Shown in pieces: positions 6,886-13,136 of a stretch of DNA of 13,136 nt. A model generated the notes under the pieces. That model did no database searches. It worked only from the letters and a program-made list of their open reading frames with translations, and was not told the origin of the DNA. Source of the stretch: DATGLE01 sp035294325 (lineage in GTDB: Bacteria > Chloroflexota > Ktedonobacteria > Ktedonobacterales > Ktedonobacteraceae); the NCBI GenBank assembly GCA_035294325.1, contig DATGLE010000125.1, forward strand, positions 1 through 13,136. The letters run 5' to 3'. Position numbers and translations under genes: made by a program. Within the stretch, counting starts at the first letter, position 1, and each line of letters begins with the position of its first letter.

Positions 6886-6944
6886 GGGAGATTGTTGTGT
6901 GGGAGAAATGCGCGAAGCGCATTTCTCCCACACAACAATCTCCC
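6886..6944. repeat. Perfect 28-bp palindrome (second copy)
   Basis: Arms 6886-6913 and 6917-6944 are exactly complementary over 28 bases around GAA. Preceding bases (GCCGCGC then AAAAA) match the lead-in of the copy at 6688-6750. The arms share TTGTGTGG and ATGCGC with that copy but differ between them, and every difference is mirrored in the opposite arm. A GC-rich motif (about 6945-6970, GCGAGCGCCGCAGGCGCGAGC) follows, which is the reverse complement style of the motif before the 2586 palindrome. It ends 43 bases before the DUF2630 start codon. Confidence 0.9.
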
Positions 6945-6987
6945 TCAGGCGAGCGCCGCAGGCGCGAGCAAACAATAAGGAGCATAT

Positions 6988-7230
6988 ATGGACGATAAAG
7001 AAATCATGCAACACATTGAGAGGTTGGTCAACGAAGAACACCACCTCTTACAGTTAGCAGAAGAGGGCAAGCTTGAAGGCGACCAGCACGCCCGAATGCG
7101 CGAGCTAGAGGTCAACCTGGATCGCTGCTGGGACCTGCTGCGCCAGAGGCGCGCACGCCGCGCCGCCGGCCTCAACCCTGACGAGGCCAGGGAGCGCGAC
7201 GAACAGACCGTCGAGCATTACCTGCAATAG
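6988..7230 (+). CDS. DUF2630 family small protein
   Basis: An 80-residue acidic, helical protein whose pattern I recognise as DUF2630: 'MDDKEIMQHIERLVNEEHHL' at the start, 'MRELEVNLDRCWDLLRQRRA' (36-55), and a C-terminal 'GLNPDEARER..EQTVEHYLQ'. The family is found mainly in Actinobacteria and Chloroflexi and has no known function; the length is typical. The ATG follows AAGGAG (6977-6982) by five bases. No membrane segment or signal is seen; two helices probably form a hairpin. The gene stands alone, convergent with plsC 18 bases away. Its upstream region is entirely palindromic repeat DNA, with no clear promoter recognised. Confidence 0.9.
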   Translation: MDDKEIMQHIERLVNEEHHLLQLAEEGKLEGDQHARMRELEVNLDRCWDLLRQRRARRAAGLNPDEARERDEQTVEHYLQ

Positions 7231-7248
7231 CCCACGGCGCGGCAGACG

Positions 7249-7971
7249 CTACCCGGCGCCGCCATCGCCATACACGCCGCGATACTGCGGAGGCAGCATC
7301 GCGGCGATGCGGCGCATCACCGTTTCAGTCGCGGCGTCGATATCCTCGCGCGTGACCCTCTCGCCTCTGGGTTTGAGTACCATCGGCTCGCCAAAGGTAA
7401 TTCCCACATGCGCGCCGAATTTTTTGAGCACGTTTTCGGTGCCCCAGACCGCTACGGGCAGCACCGGCATGCCCGTGCGCAGCGCGATCATGCCCAGGCC
7501 GGGATGCGCCGGTATCATCGTATGCGTGTCGCTGCGGTGCCCTTCCGGGAAGATGACCAGCACGTTGCCCTTTTTCAATTGCGTCTCGGCGGCGCGCAGC
7601 GCCTGGCGATCACCCTCCCCGCGCTTGACCGGGAATGCCCCCAGGAAACGTCCGATCCAGGCCAGTTTACCCTGAAATACCTCCTCTTTTGCCATGTAGA
7701 CGACCTTGCCTGGAATGTACGCCGGGATAAGCGGAATATCGATCCAGGAGAGATGGTTGGATGCGACGATATATGGCCCCTTGCGCGGAACGTTGTAGCG
7801 TCCCCGCACATGCACGCGCGCGACGAGAAACATCGCGATATGGAATATCACGCGTACCATTTCCCAGGCTATGCGCGGAGTAGAATAGGGTTCATAGAGA
7901 TTCTTTGCAGGTTTTCTGCTGGCCTGCTTGATTGCTTGCCCGGCCGGCCTGGCCTCTGTGTCTTGCTTCAC
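7249..7971 (-). CDS. plsC: 1-acyl-sn-glycerol-3-phosphate acyltransferase (PlsC-like)
   Basis: The 240-residue protein shows the four acyltransferase blocks in order: NHLSWID (72-78, the catalytic HX4D), 'GAFPVKRGEGD' (111-121), FPEGHRS (141-147, glycerol phosphate binding), and 'MPVLPVAVWG' (168-177). PlsC transfers an acyl chain to lysophosphatidic acid to form phosphatidic acid for membrane lipids, at the inner face of the membrane. The hydrophobic stretch about 38-52 may anchor it. The start codon overlaps the stop of cmk by 4 bases (ATGA, 7968-7971), implying coupled translation. A cmk-plsC order is also common in Firmicutes. The exact acyl acceptor cannot be told from sequence. Confidence 0.92.
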   Translation of the reverse strand: MKQDTEARPAGQAIKQASRKPAKNLYEPYSTPRIAWEMVRVIFHIAMFLVARVHVRGRYNVPRKGPYIVASNHLSWIDIPLIPAYIPGKVVYMAKEEVFQGKLAWIGRFLGAFPVKRGEGDRQALRAAETQLKKGNVLVIFPEGHRSDTHTMIPAHPGLGMIALRTGMPVLPVAVWGTENVLKKFGAHVGITFGEPMVLKPRGERVTREDIDAATETVMRRIAAMLPPQYRGVYGDGGAG

Positions 7972-8654
7972 GGATCTCGCTCCATATGCTTATAGATGAC
8001 CTCCAGCACCTGGGGAACGCTGAGGCCGTCGGTCTCTACGGTGATAGCATCCGGCGCAGGCCGCATATTGTCGCGGTCAATACCGTCCCTGCGCTTGATG
8101 TCGCTCATGACCTCCTGTAGTGAGGGCAGGGTTGAATTATCTGCGCCCGGGCGTTCCTGTAACTCGGCATAGCGCCGTCGGGCGCGCTCCTCAAGGCTCG
8201 CTGTAAGATAAATTTTGAGTTCGGCATCGGGCAGGACCACGGCGCCGATATCGCGCCCAACCATGACGACGCGGCCCGCCTTTGCCATCTCACGCTGCTC
8301 ATTGCGCAGCACCGCGCGCACCGCCGGGTGGGCGGAGACGGCGGAGACCGCGCTCGTCACTTCCGCGCTGCGAATGTCCCAGGTCACATCGCGCCCGCGC
8401 ACTGTCACCGTGTATTGTCGCCCATCGGCGATCCGTGGCTGGTTGATCTCGACCCTGGCGCGCCGGGCGAGGTTTCCCAGCGCGGGACCGTCGTTGATAT
8501 CCACGCCCTCGCGCAGTGCGAGCCAGGTGACGGCGCGATACATCGCTCCCGTATCGATATAAAGATAGCCGAGTTGCCGCGCCAGTTGTTCGCCGATGGT
8601 GCTTTTGCCCGAACCTGCCGGCCCATCTATTGCGATGCGTCCTGGCTCTCGCAT
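7968..8654 (-). CDS. cmk: Cytidylate kinase
   Basis: Phosphorylates CMP and dCMP with ATP for nucleotide supply. The 228 residues carry Walker A GPAGSGKST (11-19), the CMP-binding 'DTGAMYRAVTW' (34-44), 'GRDIG' (133-137), the lid 'SLEERARRRYAEL' (153-165) and the C-terminal 'RRDGIDRDNMRPAPDAITVE' (188-207), which looks a few residues shorter than in the usual family pattern. The frame is open far upstream (to 9017), but that extension runs through the palindrome and the divergent gene; the start at 8654 has GGAGGA five bases before ATG and begins right at the family N-terminus. It is the first gene of a cmk-plsC operon. Confidence 0.95.
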   Translation of the reverse strand: MREPGRIAIDGPAGSGKSTIGEQLARQLGYLYIDTGAMYRAVTWLALREGVDINDGPALGNLARRARVEINQPRIADGRQYTVTVRGRDVTWDIRSAEVTSAVSAVSAHPAVRAVLRNEQREMAKAGRVVMVGRDIGAVVLPDAELKIYLTASLEERARRRYAELQERPGADNSTLPSLQEVMSDIKRRDGIDRDNMRPAPDAITVETDGLSVPQVLEVIYKHMERDP

Positions 8655-8694
8655 AAGTCCTCCGCTTTCCTCGATGAATTTCTCACTGCTCAGG

Positions 8695-8703
8695 ATTATA
8701 CCA
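8695..8703 (-). promoter_or_regulatory. Extended -10 promoter of cmk-plsC
   Basis: On the minus strand TGGTATAAT is read at 8703-8695, a perfect TATAAT with TGn extension. It lies 41 bases upstream of the cmk start codon. No convincing -35 is found at 16-18 bases. A TTGTGA occurs 22 bases upstream, too far for a normal spacer. Confidence 0.5.
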
Positions 8704-8731
8704 TAGCGCGCGCCTGCTGCGCTCACAAAAG

Positions 8732-8786
8732 GTAAGGGAGTGTCTGTGGCGGCGGGCTGCGCCCGCCGCCACAGACACTCCCTTAC
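8732..8786. repeat. Perfect 26-bp palindrome between divergent cmk and methyltransferase genes
   Basis: Arms 8732-8757 and 8761-8786 are exactly complementary over 26 bases around TGC. On its cmk side lies the motif CGCCTGCTGCGCTCACAAAA (8711-8730), close to the motif preceding the palindrome at 2586. It stands between two divergent promoters, so a terminator role for either gene is unlikely. The rest of the 257-base gap holds the two promoters and nothing else I can identify. Confidence 0.88.
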
Positions 8787-8861
8787 TCTCAGGGTCCGCG
8801 ACCTGTTCGTTCCATGTATCATAGTGGAGAATGGGGACGCCCTGGCTCCTGACAACTCGGG

Positions 8862-8890
8862 TTGACAAATGTAAGTGGTGCTGCGATGAT
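8862..8890 (+). promoter_or_regulatory. Promoter of the methyltransferase gene
   Basis: A perfect -35 box TTGACA (8862-8867) is followed after 17 bases by GATGAT (8885-8890), which matches four of six -10 positions. The start of transcription would be near 8897, giving a leader of only about 15 bases that still contains the AAAAGGAGG ribosome site (8896-8904). Confidence 0.5.
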
Positions 8891-8911
8891 GCCCGAAAAG
8901 GAGGTTTTGAC

Positions 8912-9661
8912 ATGAGCGAAATAACGTCCCCCGGCGATCATTGGGGCGAGAGCGATTCGGAGCGCTTCCTTGACCACAGTGAGATATTTGTGCCGGGGCG
9001 CGCGGAACAACTGGCAACGCTGCTCGATCTCATCCCCGCGCATAGGGATGAGGCTTTCACTCTGGTAGAACTGGGCGCCGGCGGGGGCGTGCTGGCGCAG
9101 GCCATTCTGGAACGTTTCGCGCGCTGCCGCTATGTCGCGCTCGATGGCTCGGCGGTGATGCGCGAGCGGATGGGCCGCCGGCTGGCACAGTTCAGTGATC
9201 GCCTGGAGATCCGGCCCTTCGAACTGGCCGAGCAGCAGTGGCGCGCTGCCCTGCCGTCTCCGCTGCGCTGCGTGGTCTCGTCGCTCTGCGTCCATCACCT
9301 TACCGGTGAGGGGAAGCGCGCGCTCTTTCGCGATATGGCGGCGCGGCTTGAGCCGGGTGGGGCGCTGCTGCTGGCCGATATTCTCCAGCCGCCCACGCCG
9401 TGGATCGCCGACCTCTATGCGCGGCAATACGATGCCATCGTGCGAGCGCAAAGTCTGGAGGCCCTCGGCAATCTGAGCGGCTACGAGGAGTTCGTGCGCG
9501 CGAAGTGGAACTACTTCATCTACGACTACCCCGATCCCAATACCATTGACCATCCCTCGCTGCTCAGCGAGCAATTGTTCTGGCTGCGCGATGCGGGCTT
9601 CAACATGGGTGAGTGTTTCTGGATGCGCGCCGGTCACGCCGTCTACGGCGGATTCAAGTAA
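8912..9661 (+). CDS. Class I SAM-dependent methyltransferase, substrate unknown
   Basis: The 249-residue protein has a Rossmann methyltransferase core: motif I ELGAGGG (53-59), acidic end of strand 2 'VALDGS' (75-80), 'VVSSLCVHHL' (121-130) for motif IV, and 'LEPGGALLLAD' (146-156) for motif VI. The C-terminal half 'YEEFVRAKWNYFIYDYPDP' (191-209) and 'LFWLRDAGF' (222-230) resembles small-molecule methyltransferases. No partner gene indicates the substrate. The frame opens at 8831, but ATG 8912 is chosen because AAAAGGAGG precedes it by seven bases. It is monocistronic, divergent from cmk and convergent with rluB. Confidence 0.88.
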   Translation: MSEITSPGDHWGESDSERFLDHSEIFVPGRAEQLATLLDLIPAHRDEAFTLVELGAGGGVLAQAILERFARCRYVALDGSAVMRERMGRRLAQFSDRLEIRPFELAEQQWRAALPSPLRCVVSSLCVHHLTGEGKRALFRDMAARLEPGGALLLADILQPPTPWIADLYARQYDAIVRAQSLEALGNLSGYEEFVRAKWNYFIYDYPDPNTIDHPSLLSEQLFWLRDAGFNMGECFWMRAGHAVYGGFK

Positions 9662-9725
9662 ATGCATCAACGTTATCGGTTTGTGGTATGATCGCGCATG
9701 TAAGACGACCACGCCGGGAGGCTGT

Positions 9726-9817
9726 AGGGGCGCAGCGCCGCCGAGGAGGGCAACGATTGGTGGCATGCCTGCGGCGCAAGCCCGCTTTCATCGCCAACCA
9801 TGCATGCCTGCGCCCCT
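9726..9817. repeat. Imperfect inverted repeat between convergent methyltransferase and rluB genes
   Basis: AGGGGCGCAG (9726-9735) and CTGCGCCCCT (9808-9817) are complementary, and the interior has partial complementarity around GGCATGCC (about 9761-9769) and CCAACCATGCATGCC. It looks like a decayed palindromic repeat and may serve as a two-way transcription stop. The remainder of the 231-base gap shows nothing else. Confidence 0.55.
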
Positions 9818-9892
9818 GCTGCAATTCTACATCTCCCACAAACCTCCAGGCGCCTGTTCTGATTCAAAGATTCCACCGTCCACAAAAATGTC

Positions 9893-10687
9893 TCAGCGCG
9901 AGGGATTGAGCAGGGCAGCGACCTCGGCGGGGGTGAGGTAGCGCCACCGGCCGGGAGGCACGCCTTTCAGAGTGAGCGATCCCACACCGACGCGCATCAA
10001 CTCCACGACGGGATGGCCGACGGCAGCAAGCATGCGCCGCACCTGGCGCTTACGCCCTTCGTGCAGCGTGAGCGCCAGCAGGCTGTGCTCCCCCACGCGG
10101 CGCAGCAGTTGCACGCGGGCCGGCGCGCTCGTGTGGCGCTTCCCATCGTCCTCGTTGAAGGTGACGCCGCGCCGTAAAGCCTCCAGCGTTGATGCCGATG
10201 GCTGTCCCTGCACCAGCGCCTCGTAGCGCTTCTCCGCGGCGTAGCGCGGATGCGAGAGCCGCAGGGCGAAGTCGCCGTCGTTGGTGAGCAGCAGCAGGCC
10301 GCTGCTATCGCTGTCCAGGCGTCCAACAGGATAAACGCGCAACCGGCGCAGGTCCGGTGGAAGCAGGTCGAGTACGGTGGGGCGGCCCTCTGGATCGCTT
10401 ACGGTGCTGAGATAGCCTGCTGGCTTGTGCAGCAGCACATAGACACGCCTGCCAGCGTCCCGCACAGGTTTACCATCAACGCTGATGCTATCGCGCTCGG
10501 GATCGACGCGCGTGCCCTGGACTGTAATGGTTGTCCCGTTCACCTGCACACGCCCGGCGGCGATCAGTTCCTCGGCGTGGCGGCGCGAAGCAATGCCCGC
10601 TCGTGCCAGAAAGCGCGCCAGGCGCTCGCCGCCCGCCTGCCCACCATTATCCGTACCACCCGCTTTATCTAAATTCCCTGGCTTCAT
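9893..10687 (-). CDS. rluB: RluB-type rRNA pseudouridine synthase
   Basis: Family RsuA/RluB/RluE/RluF converts a uridine in rRNA to pseudouridine; the RluB branch acts on a 23S residue. The 264-residue protein has an N-terminal S4 RNA-binding domain (20-65, 'ERLARFLARAGIASRRHAEE'), the catalytic 'GRLDSDSSGLLLLTNDGDF' (122-140) with Asp125, 'EKRYEALV' (152-159) and 'EGRKRQVRRML' (210-220). Length and order are normal. ATG 10687 is chosen; an in-frame TTG at 10702 would add five residues, and neither has a strong ribosome site. It lies downstream of the DUF2851 gene, separated by a 173-base gap with an inverted repeat. The symbol is by best family fit; RsuA-like specificity cannot be excluded. 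Confidence 0.9.
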   Translation of the reverse strand: MKPGNLDKAGGTDNGGQAGGERLARFLARAGIASRRHAEELIAAGRVQVNGTTITVQGTRVDPERDSISVDGKPVRDAGRRVYVLLHKPAGYLSTVSDPEGRPTVLDLLPPDLRRLRVYPVGRLDSDSSGLLLLTNDGDFALRLSHPRYAAEKRYEALVQGQPSASTLEALRRGVTFNEDDGKRHTSAPARVQLLRRVGEHSLLALTLHEGRKRQVRRMLAAVGHPVVELMRVGVGSLTLKGVPPGRWRYLTPAEVAALLNPSR

Positions 10688-10722
10688 AACGAAATTTTCC
10701 AATCAAGCTAAGGAGCAACTCT

Positions 10723-10837
10723 GTCATCCTGAGCGCAGCGAAGGATCTGGAGCGAGCGGAGCAAGCGCGTGTCTGTCTCGTCCCGGCACTGCCCTTTGGT
10801 TCCCGCAGGGCAGATCCTTCGCTGCGCTCAGGATGAC
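10723..10837. repeat. 27-bp perfect inverted repeat of the GTCATCCTGAGCG family
   Basis: GTCATCCTGAGCGCAGCG.. (10723-10749) and its exact reverse complement (10811-10837) flank 61 bases. Sequences of this type are widespread intergenic REP/MITE-like repeats in several phyla, from general knowledge. The interior has a smaller inverted repeat GCCCT/AGGGC (10791-10811 region). It lies between same-strand DUF2851 and rluB genes, where a folded RNA could reduce read-through or stabilise the upstream transcript. No transposase is present. Confidence 0.88.
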
Positions 10838-10860
10838 ACGACCAAACATATTCATTAACC

Positions 10861-12024
10861 TCATATGTCTCTTTTCCCCGCGATACAGAGTTCACAGCGC
10901 TTCTCGCGACATGTCTGCTGGTAAATATAATGCAAGCCCTGCTGGCGGCAGCTTCCGCGCGGCTCTTCGCCGAGCCGCAACTGGACGGTCATCATGCGCG
11001 TCACGCGATTCGATGGGAGGCCAGGGTGAGCTTCGTACAGTTCACGCGCCAGCGTGCCGAGCGCATCGTCATGCTCCAGCAAGGCGACGGCGGCGGCAAA
11101 GGGCAGGACCACGTTGCAGAGCAGGATATCGCCGCGCGCCGGGCTGCATCCCAACCGGCAGAACGCGGAGCGCAGGGCCTGCAAGGAGCGCGCCGGAGTT
11201 GAGCGGCGCGGCGGTAACGCCGGTAGCAGCAGGGCATACAGCGTCCGCCAGACGCCATCCGATAGCCACTCTTCGGCCAGCCTCCTCAAGACGCGCAGGC
11301 GCATGGCATCCAGCGGCGCGGGCTGTGGCGAGCGGCCCAGCGGCTCCGGCAGCGCTGCCGTCAGCCCGGCCACGCGCAGGCCGGCGGCGCGAAAAAAGGC
11401 GCGATCACGCCCATAGCCCAGCCCTTCCGCCAGAGCCGGGAGCAGGCAGAGATCGTAGCCCGTGCGCGGCCCGCCCTCATGAACGGAATCGGCGGCGTGC
11501 AATTGTTCAACAAAGGCATGCATCTTCTGCTCAAAGCGCCAGCGCCCGGCCTGGCGCAGCATCTCGCCGCGCTCGCTCTCGCTCAGGCGTGCCATCATGT
11601 TGACGCAGGGCCACGTTCTCTCCGGCTCTAAGGGGCCGGGTGGCGGCGCAAGATCGTACAGCGAGCAGAGTGGAACGGCGCGCCCATCCTGGCGCCGCGT
11701 GGGTGCTGGATCATCGCAGAGCAGCACGACGTGCAGGATGACATTATTGTAGCGCGGATCGCCCTCGTGCCCGTGCGCCGTCCAATCGCTGGCGCGAACG
11801 TGAAACTCGACATCGCCGGACAGACGCGCGCCGCCGCTGGCGCGCAGCACGGCGTCAAGCGCGTCTGGCCCCCGCGCGCCGCCGCGACGGCCCGTAAATA
11901 CCAGTTGATAGACCTCTCCGCTGCTCAAAGGCAGCATGCTGCCGGGCGCCAGCGCCCACCAGCGGCGCGCGACCTCATCCTCAGGTACAGAGCTATAGAT
12001 TTCACTGGCGCGAGATCTGTTCAT
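10861..12024 (-). CDS. DUF2851 family protein
   Basis: I recognise the DUF2851 pattern in this 387-residue protein: 'GARGPDALDAVL' (49-60), 'LSGDVEFHVRASDW' (68-81), 'HGHEGDPRYNNVILHVV' (84-100) and a C-terminal end with several cysteines ('SCRQQG' and 'TCREKRCELC' in the last 30 residues), possibly a metal site. The function of the family is unknown to me. The D54...D71-V-E73-F-H75 arrangement loosely recalls a PD-(D/E)XK nuclease core, but this is speculation. Its start overlaps the stop of the coiled-coil gene by 4 bases (12021-12024), so translation is probably coupled. Length is normal for the family and no frameshift is seen. Confidence 0.88.
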   Translation of the reverse strand: MNRSRASEIYSSVPEDEVARRWWALAPGSMLPLSSGEVYQLVFTGRRGGARGPDALDAVLRASGGARLSGDVEFHVRASDWTAHGHEGDPRYNNVILHVVLLCDDPAPTRRQDGRAVPLCSLYDLAPPPGPLEPERTWPCVNMMARLSESERGEMLRQAGRWRFEQKMHAFVEQLHAADSVHEGGPRTGYDLCLLPALAEGLGYGRDRAFFRAAGLRVAGLTAALPEPLGRSPQPAPLDAMRLRVLRRLAEEWLSDGVWRTLYALLLPALPPRRSTPARSLQALRSAFCRLGCSPARGDILLCNVVLPFAAAVALLEHDDALGTLARELYEAHPGLPSNRVTRMMTVQLRLGEEPRGSCRQQGLHYIYQQTCREKRCELCIAGKRDI

Positions 12025-13091
12025 GCAGGCTCTTGCGGCTGGGGACGGATGACGGGTAGCTTCAACGTGGCGTCATCGTCCTGCTGCTCTGGCGCATTGG
12101 AAAGCTCCATGCAGTCGTTGCTCTCGCTGGAGGCGCTATCGCTGATGGCGAAGGCGCGGTCCTCGGCGGCTTCGGCTTCGGCCTCGGCCCTGCGCGCGAT
12201 GTTGAGCGCGCGTTCTTCTGCGGCCTCGGCATCGGCTAACGTCGCGTGCGCGCCGGTGGCCGCGCGCTCGGCGGCTTGCAGGGCGGCCCCGGCCTCCTCG
12301 CCCGCCAGCCTGCCTTCGCTGATCGCCGCGCGTACCTGCTCTAAGGCCGCGTCCGCCTGCTGCGCCAGCAGTCGCGCCTCCTGCGTGTGAGCGTGGCTTG
12401 CCTCCGCGATAGCTCCGGCCTCGGCGGCGGCGACGGCGGCGGCGTCCGCGATAATCATTGCCGCGACGGTCTCTATGTCGGCATCCCCTTCTTCCATCTC
12501 ATCCTCTCTTGCATTCCTGTCATCCTCGCGGGCCAGCAGCGCTTCACCGCCCATCGCGATTGCGGCCTGCTCGGCTGCCTGCGCGGCCCGCTCCCGCTTT
12601 CGGGCCAGAGAGAGCATCCTGTCGGCCCCGGTCTGCAACTGCTCCAGTTCATTTTCCAGGTGGCGGCCTCCGCTCCCGGCCTGCTCCAAACGCGAGCTAG
12701 CTGCCTTCGCTCGCTCAATCGCAATGCGCGCCGCCTGCTCGGTAGCGGCGGCGACGGCGCGCGCCTTCTGCGCCCGCTCAACCGCCGTGACCTGCGCGGG
12801 ATCATACAGCGTAGCCGCAGGCGCTGCCGGCTCGCGCTCCTCGGAAACTGTGAGCGCTGGCATAGGAGTGGGCGCTGCCTGTCGCAGCGCCATCAACTGT
12901 TCTTCCAGGCGTTGGACGCGCGCTCGGCGCTTCTGCGAACGTGCCTGCGCCCTCTGGAGACGCGCGGCGGCCTGCTCGCATTTCGCCCGCGCCTGCTCCA
13001 GCCGCTCCTGCAACCGCTGTTCGCGCCTGCGCAGGCGCTCCGCCCGCGCCGCCTGCTTCGCGTACCAGCTAGATAACTTCCGCTTAGCCAT
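12021..13091 (-). CDS. Alanine/glutamate/arginine-rich coiled-coil protein, function unknown
   Basis: No family is recognised. The first 70 residues are a basic coiled coil (many Arg, Lys, Gln, Ala in heptad-like spacing). A Pro-rich linker (about 73-97) follows, then a very Ala/Glu-rich helical region (about 103-310) broken by an acidic patch 'REDDRNAREDEMEEGDAD' (187-204), and an acidic, Pro-rich tail. No signal peptide or membrane segment is clear. ATG 13091 is preceded by AGGA seven bases upstream. The low complexity could mean that part of the similarity any search finds is compositional. The 4-bp overlap with DUF2851 suggests that the two products work together or are made in step. Only 45 bases remain upstream in the window. 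Confidence 0.8.
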   Translation of the reverse strand: MAKRKLSSWYAKQAARAERLRRREQRLQERLEQARAKCEQAAARLQRAQARSQKRRARVQRLEEQLMALRQAAPTPMPALTVSEEREPAAPAATLYDPAQVTAVERAQKARAVAAATEQAARIAIERAKAASSRLEQAGSGGRHLENELEQLQTGADRMLSLARKRERAAQAAEQAAIAMGGEALLAREDDRNAREDEMEEGDADIETVAAMIIADAAAVAAAEAGAIAEASHAHTQEARLLAQQADAALEQVRAAISEGRLAGEEAGAALQAAERAATGAHATLADAEAAEERALNIARRAEAEAEAAEDRAFAISDSASSESNDCMELSNAPEQQDDDATLKLPVIRPQPQEPA

Positions 13092-13136
13092 AATATTCCT
13101 GATCCTTCCTGACGCACTCGCGTGCTCGCGCCTGCG

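Noticed and set aside
8655..9017. N-terminal extension of cmk to 349 residues
   Set aside because: The extra 121 codons read through a perfect palindrome and into the divergent methyltransferase gene; cytidylate kinase begins at the GGAGGA-preceded ATG at 8654.
10723..10837. Inverted repeat as the ends of an insertion sequence
   Set aside because: The interior is only 61 bases, with no transposase; it is better seen as a REP/MITE-like palindrome.
10485..11603. A 372-codon + strand open frame
   Set aside because: It lies opposite rluB and DUF2851, has an Arg/Ala/Pro-rich composition typical of antisense frames in GC-rich DNA, and shows no domain.

Overview
The window looks like a GC-rich chromosomal segment of a Chloroflexota bacterium, probably from the Ktedonobacteria. 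The reasons are the style of the 16S rRNA 3' end, a DUF2630 protein, a type III pantothenate kinase, and intergenic spaces filled with long perfect palindromes and a 'GTCATCCTGAGCG'-type repeat. The placement is a judgement from recall, not a computed phylogeny.

Layout. Positions 1-750 are the 3' part of an rRNA operon on the + strand: 16S 3' end, tRNA-Ile(GAT), tRNA-Ala(TGC), 5S. No 23S gene lies between them, so 23S must be elsewhere. A repeat block with a 29-bp hairpin (771-947) separates this operon from a convergent minus-strand pair: a two-helix membrane protein with a PH-like domain, then a type III pantothenate kinase (coaX) with altered catalytic motifs. A 527-base repeat-rich gap follows (2468-2994). 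It holds an extended -10 promoter for the minus-strand pair, a perfect 29-bp hairpin, three 54-bp repeats, an AT-rich 25-bp palindrome, and a promoter overlapped by a 9-bp-arm inverted repeat. That last site drives the main item of interest.

The gene at 2995-6630 encodes one very large protein: an N-terminal ImmA/IrrE (M78/DUF955) zinc-protease domain with HTH-like tail, a complete UvrD/AddA-type SF1A helicase, and a C-terminal AddB/Cas4-like Fe-S PD-(D/E)XK domain. The four Fe-S cysteines are intact but the nuclease residues look lost. ImmA and IrrE proteases cleave repressors during DNA damage, so the fusion suggests a helicase that senses DNA ends or ssDNA and switches a protease. The operator-like palindrome over its -10 box fits a damage-controlled or self-controlled gene.

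After a second repeat-rich gap (6631-6987, two perfect palindromes and a 34-bp direct repeat) comes a DUF2630 gene. It is convergent with a minus-strand cmk-plsC pair (4-bp overlap). A SAM methyltransferase is divergent from cmk. It is convergent with a minus-strand series: an alanine-rich coiled-coil protein, a DUF2851 protein (4-bp overlap), an intergenic 27-bp inverted repeat, and an RluB-type pseudouridine synthase. Apart from the fusion helicase, the genes are housekeeping or conserved hypothetical.

The intergenic palindromes form a recognisable family: stems of 25-30 bp, mostly perfect, with 3-nt (or 5-nt) loops, several next to a short GC palindrome plus A-rich linker. They are the second pattern worth following.
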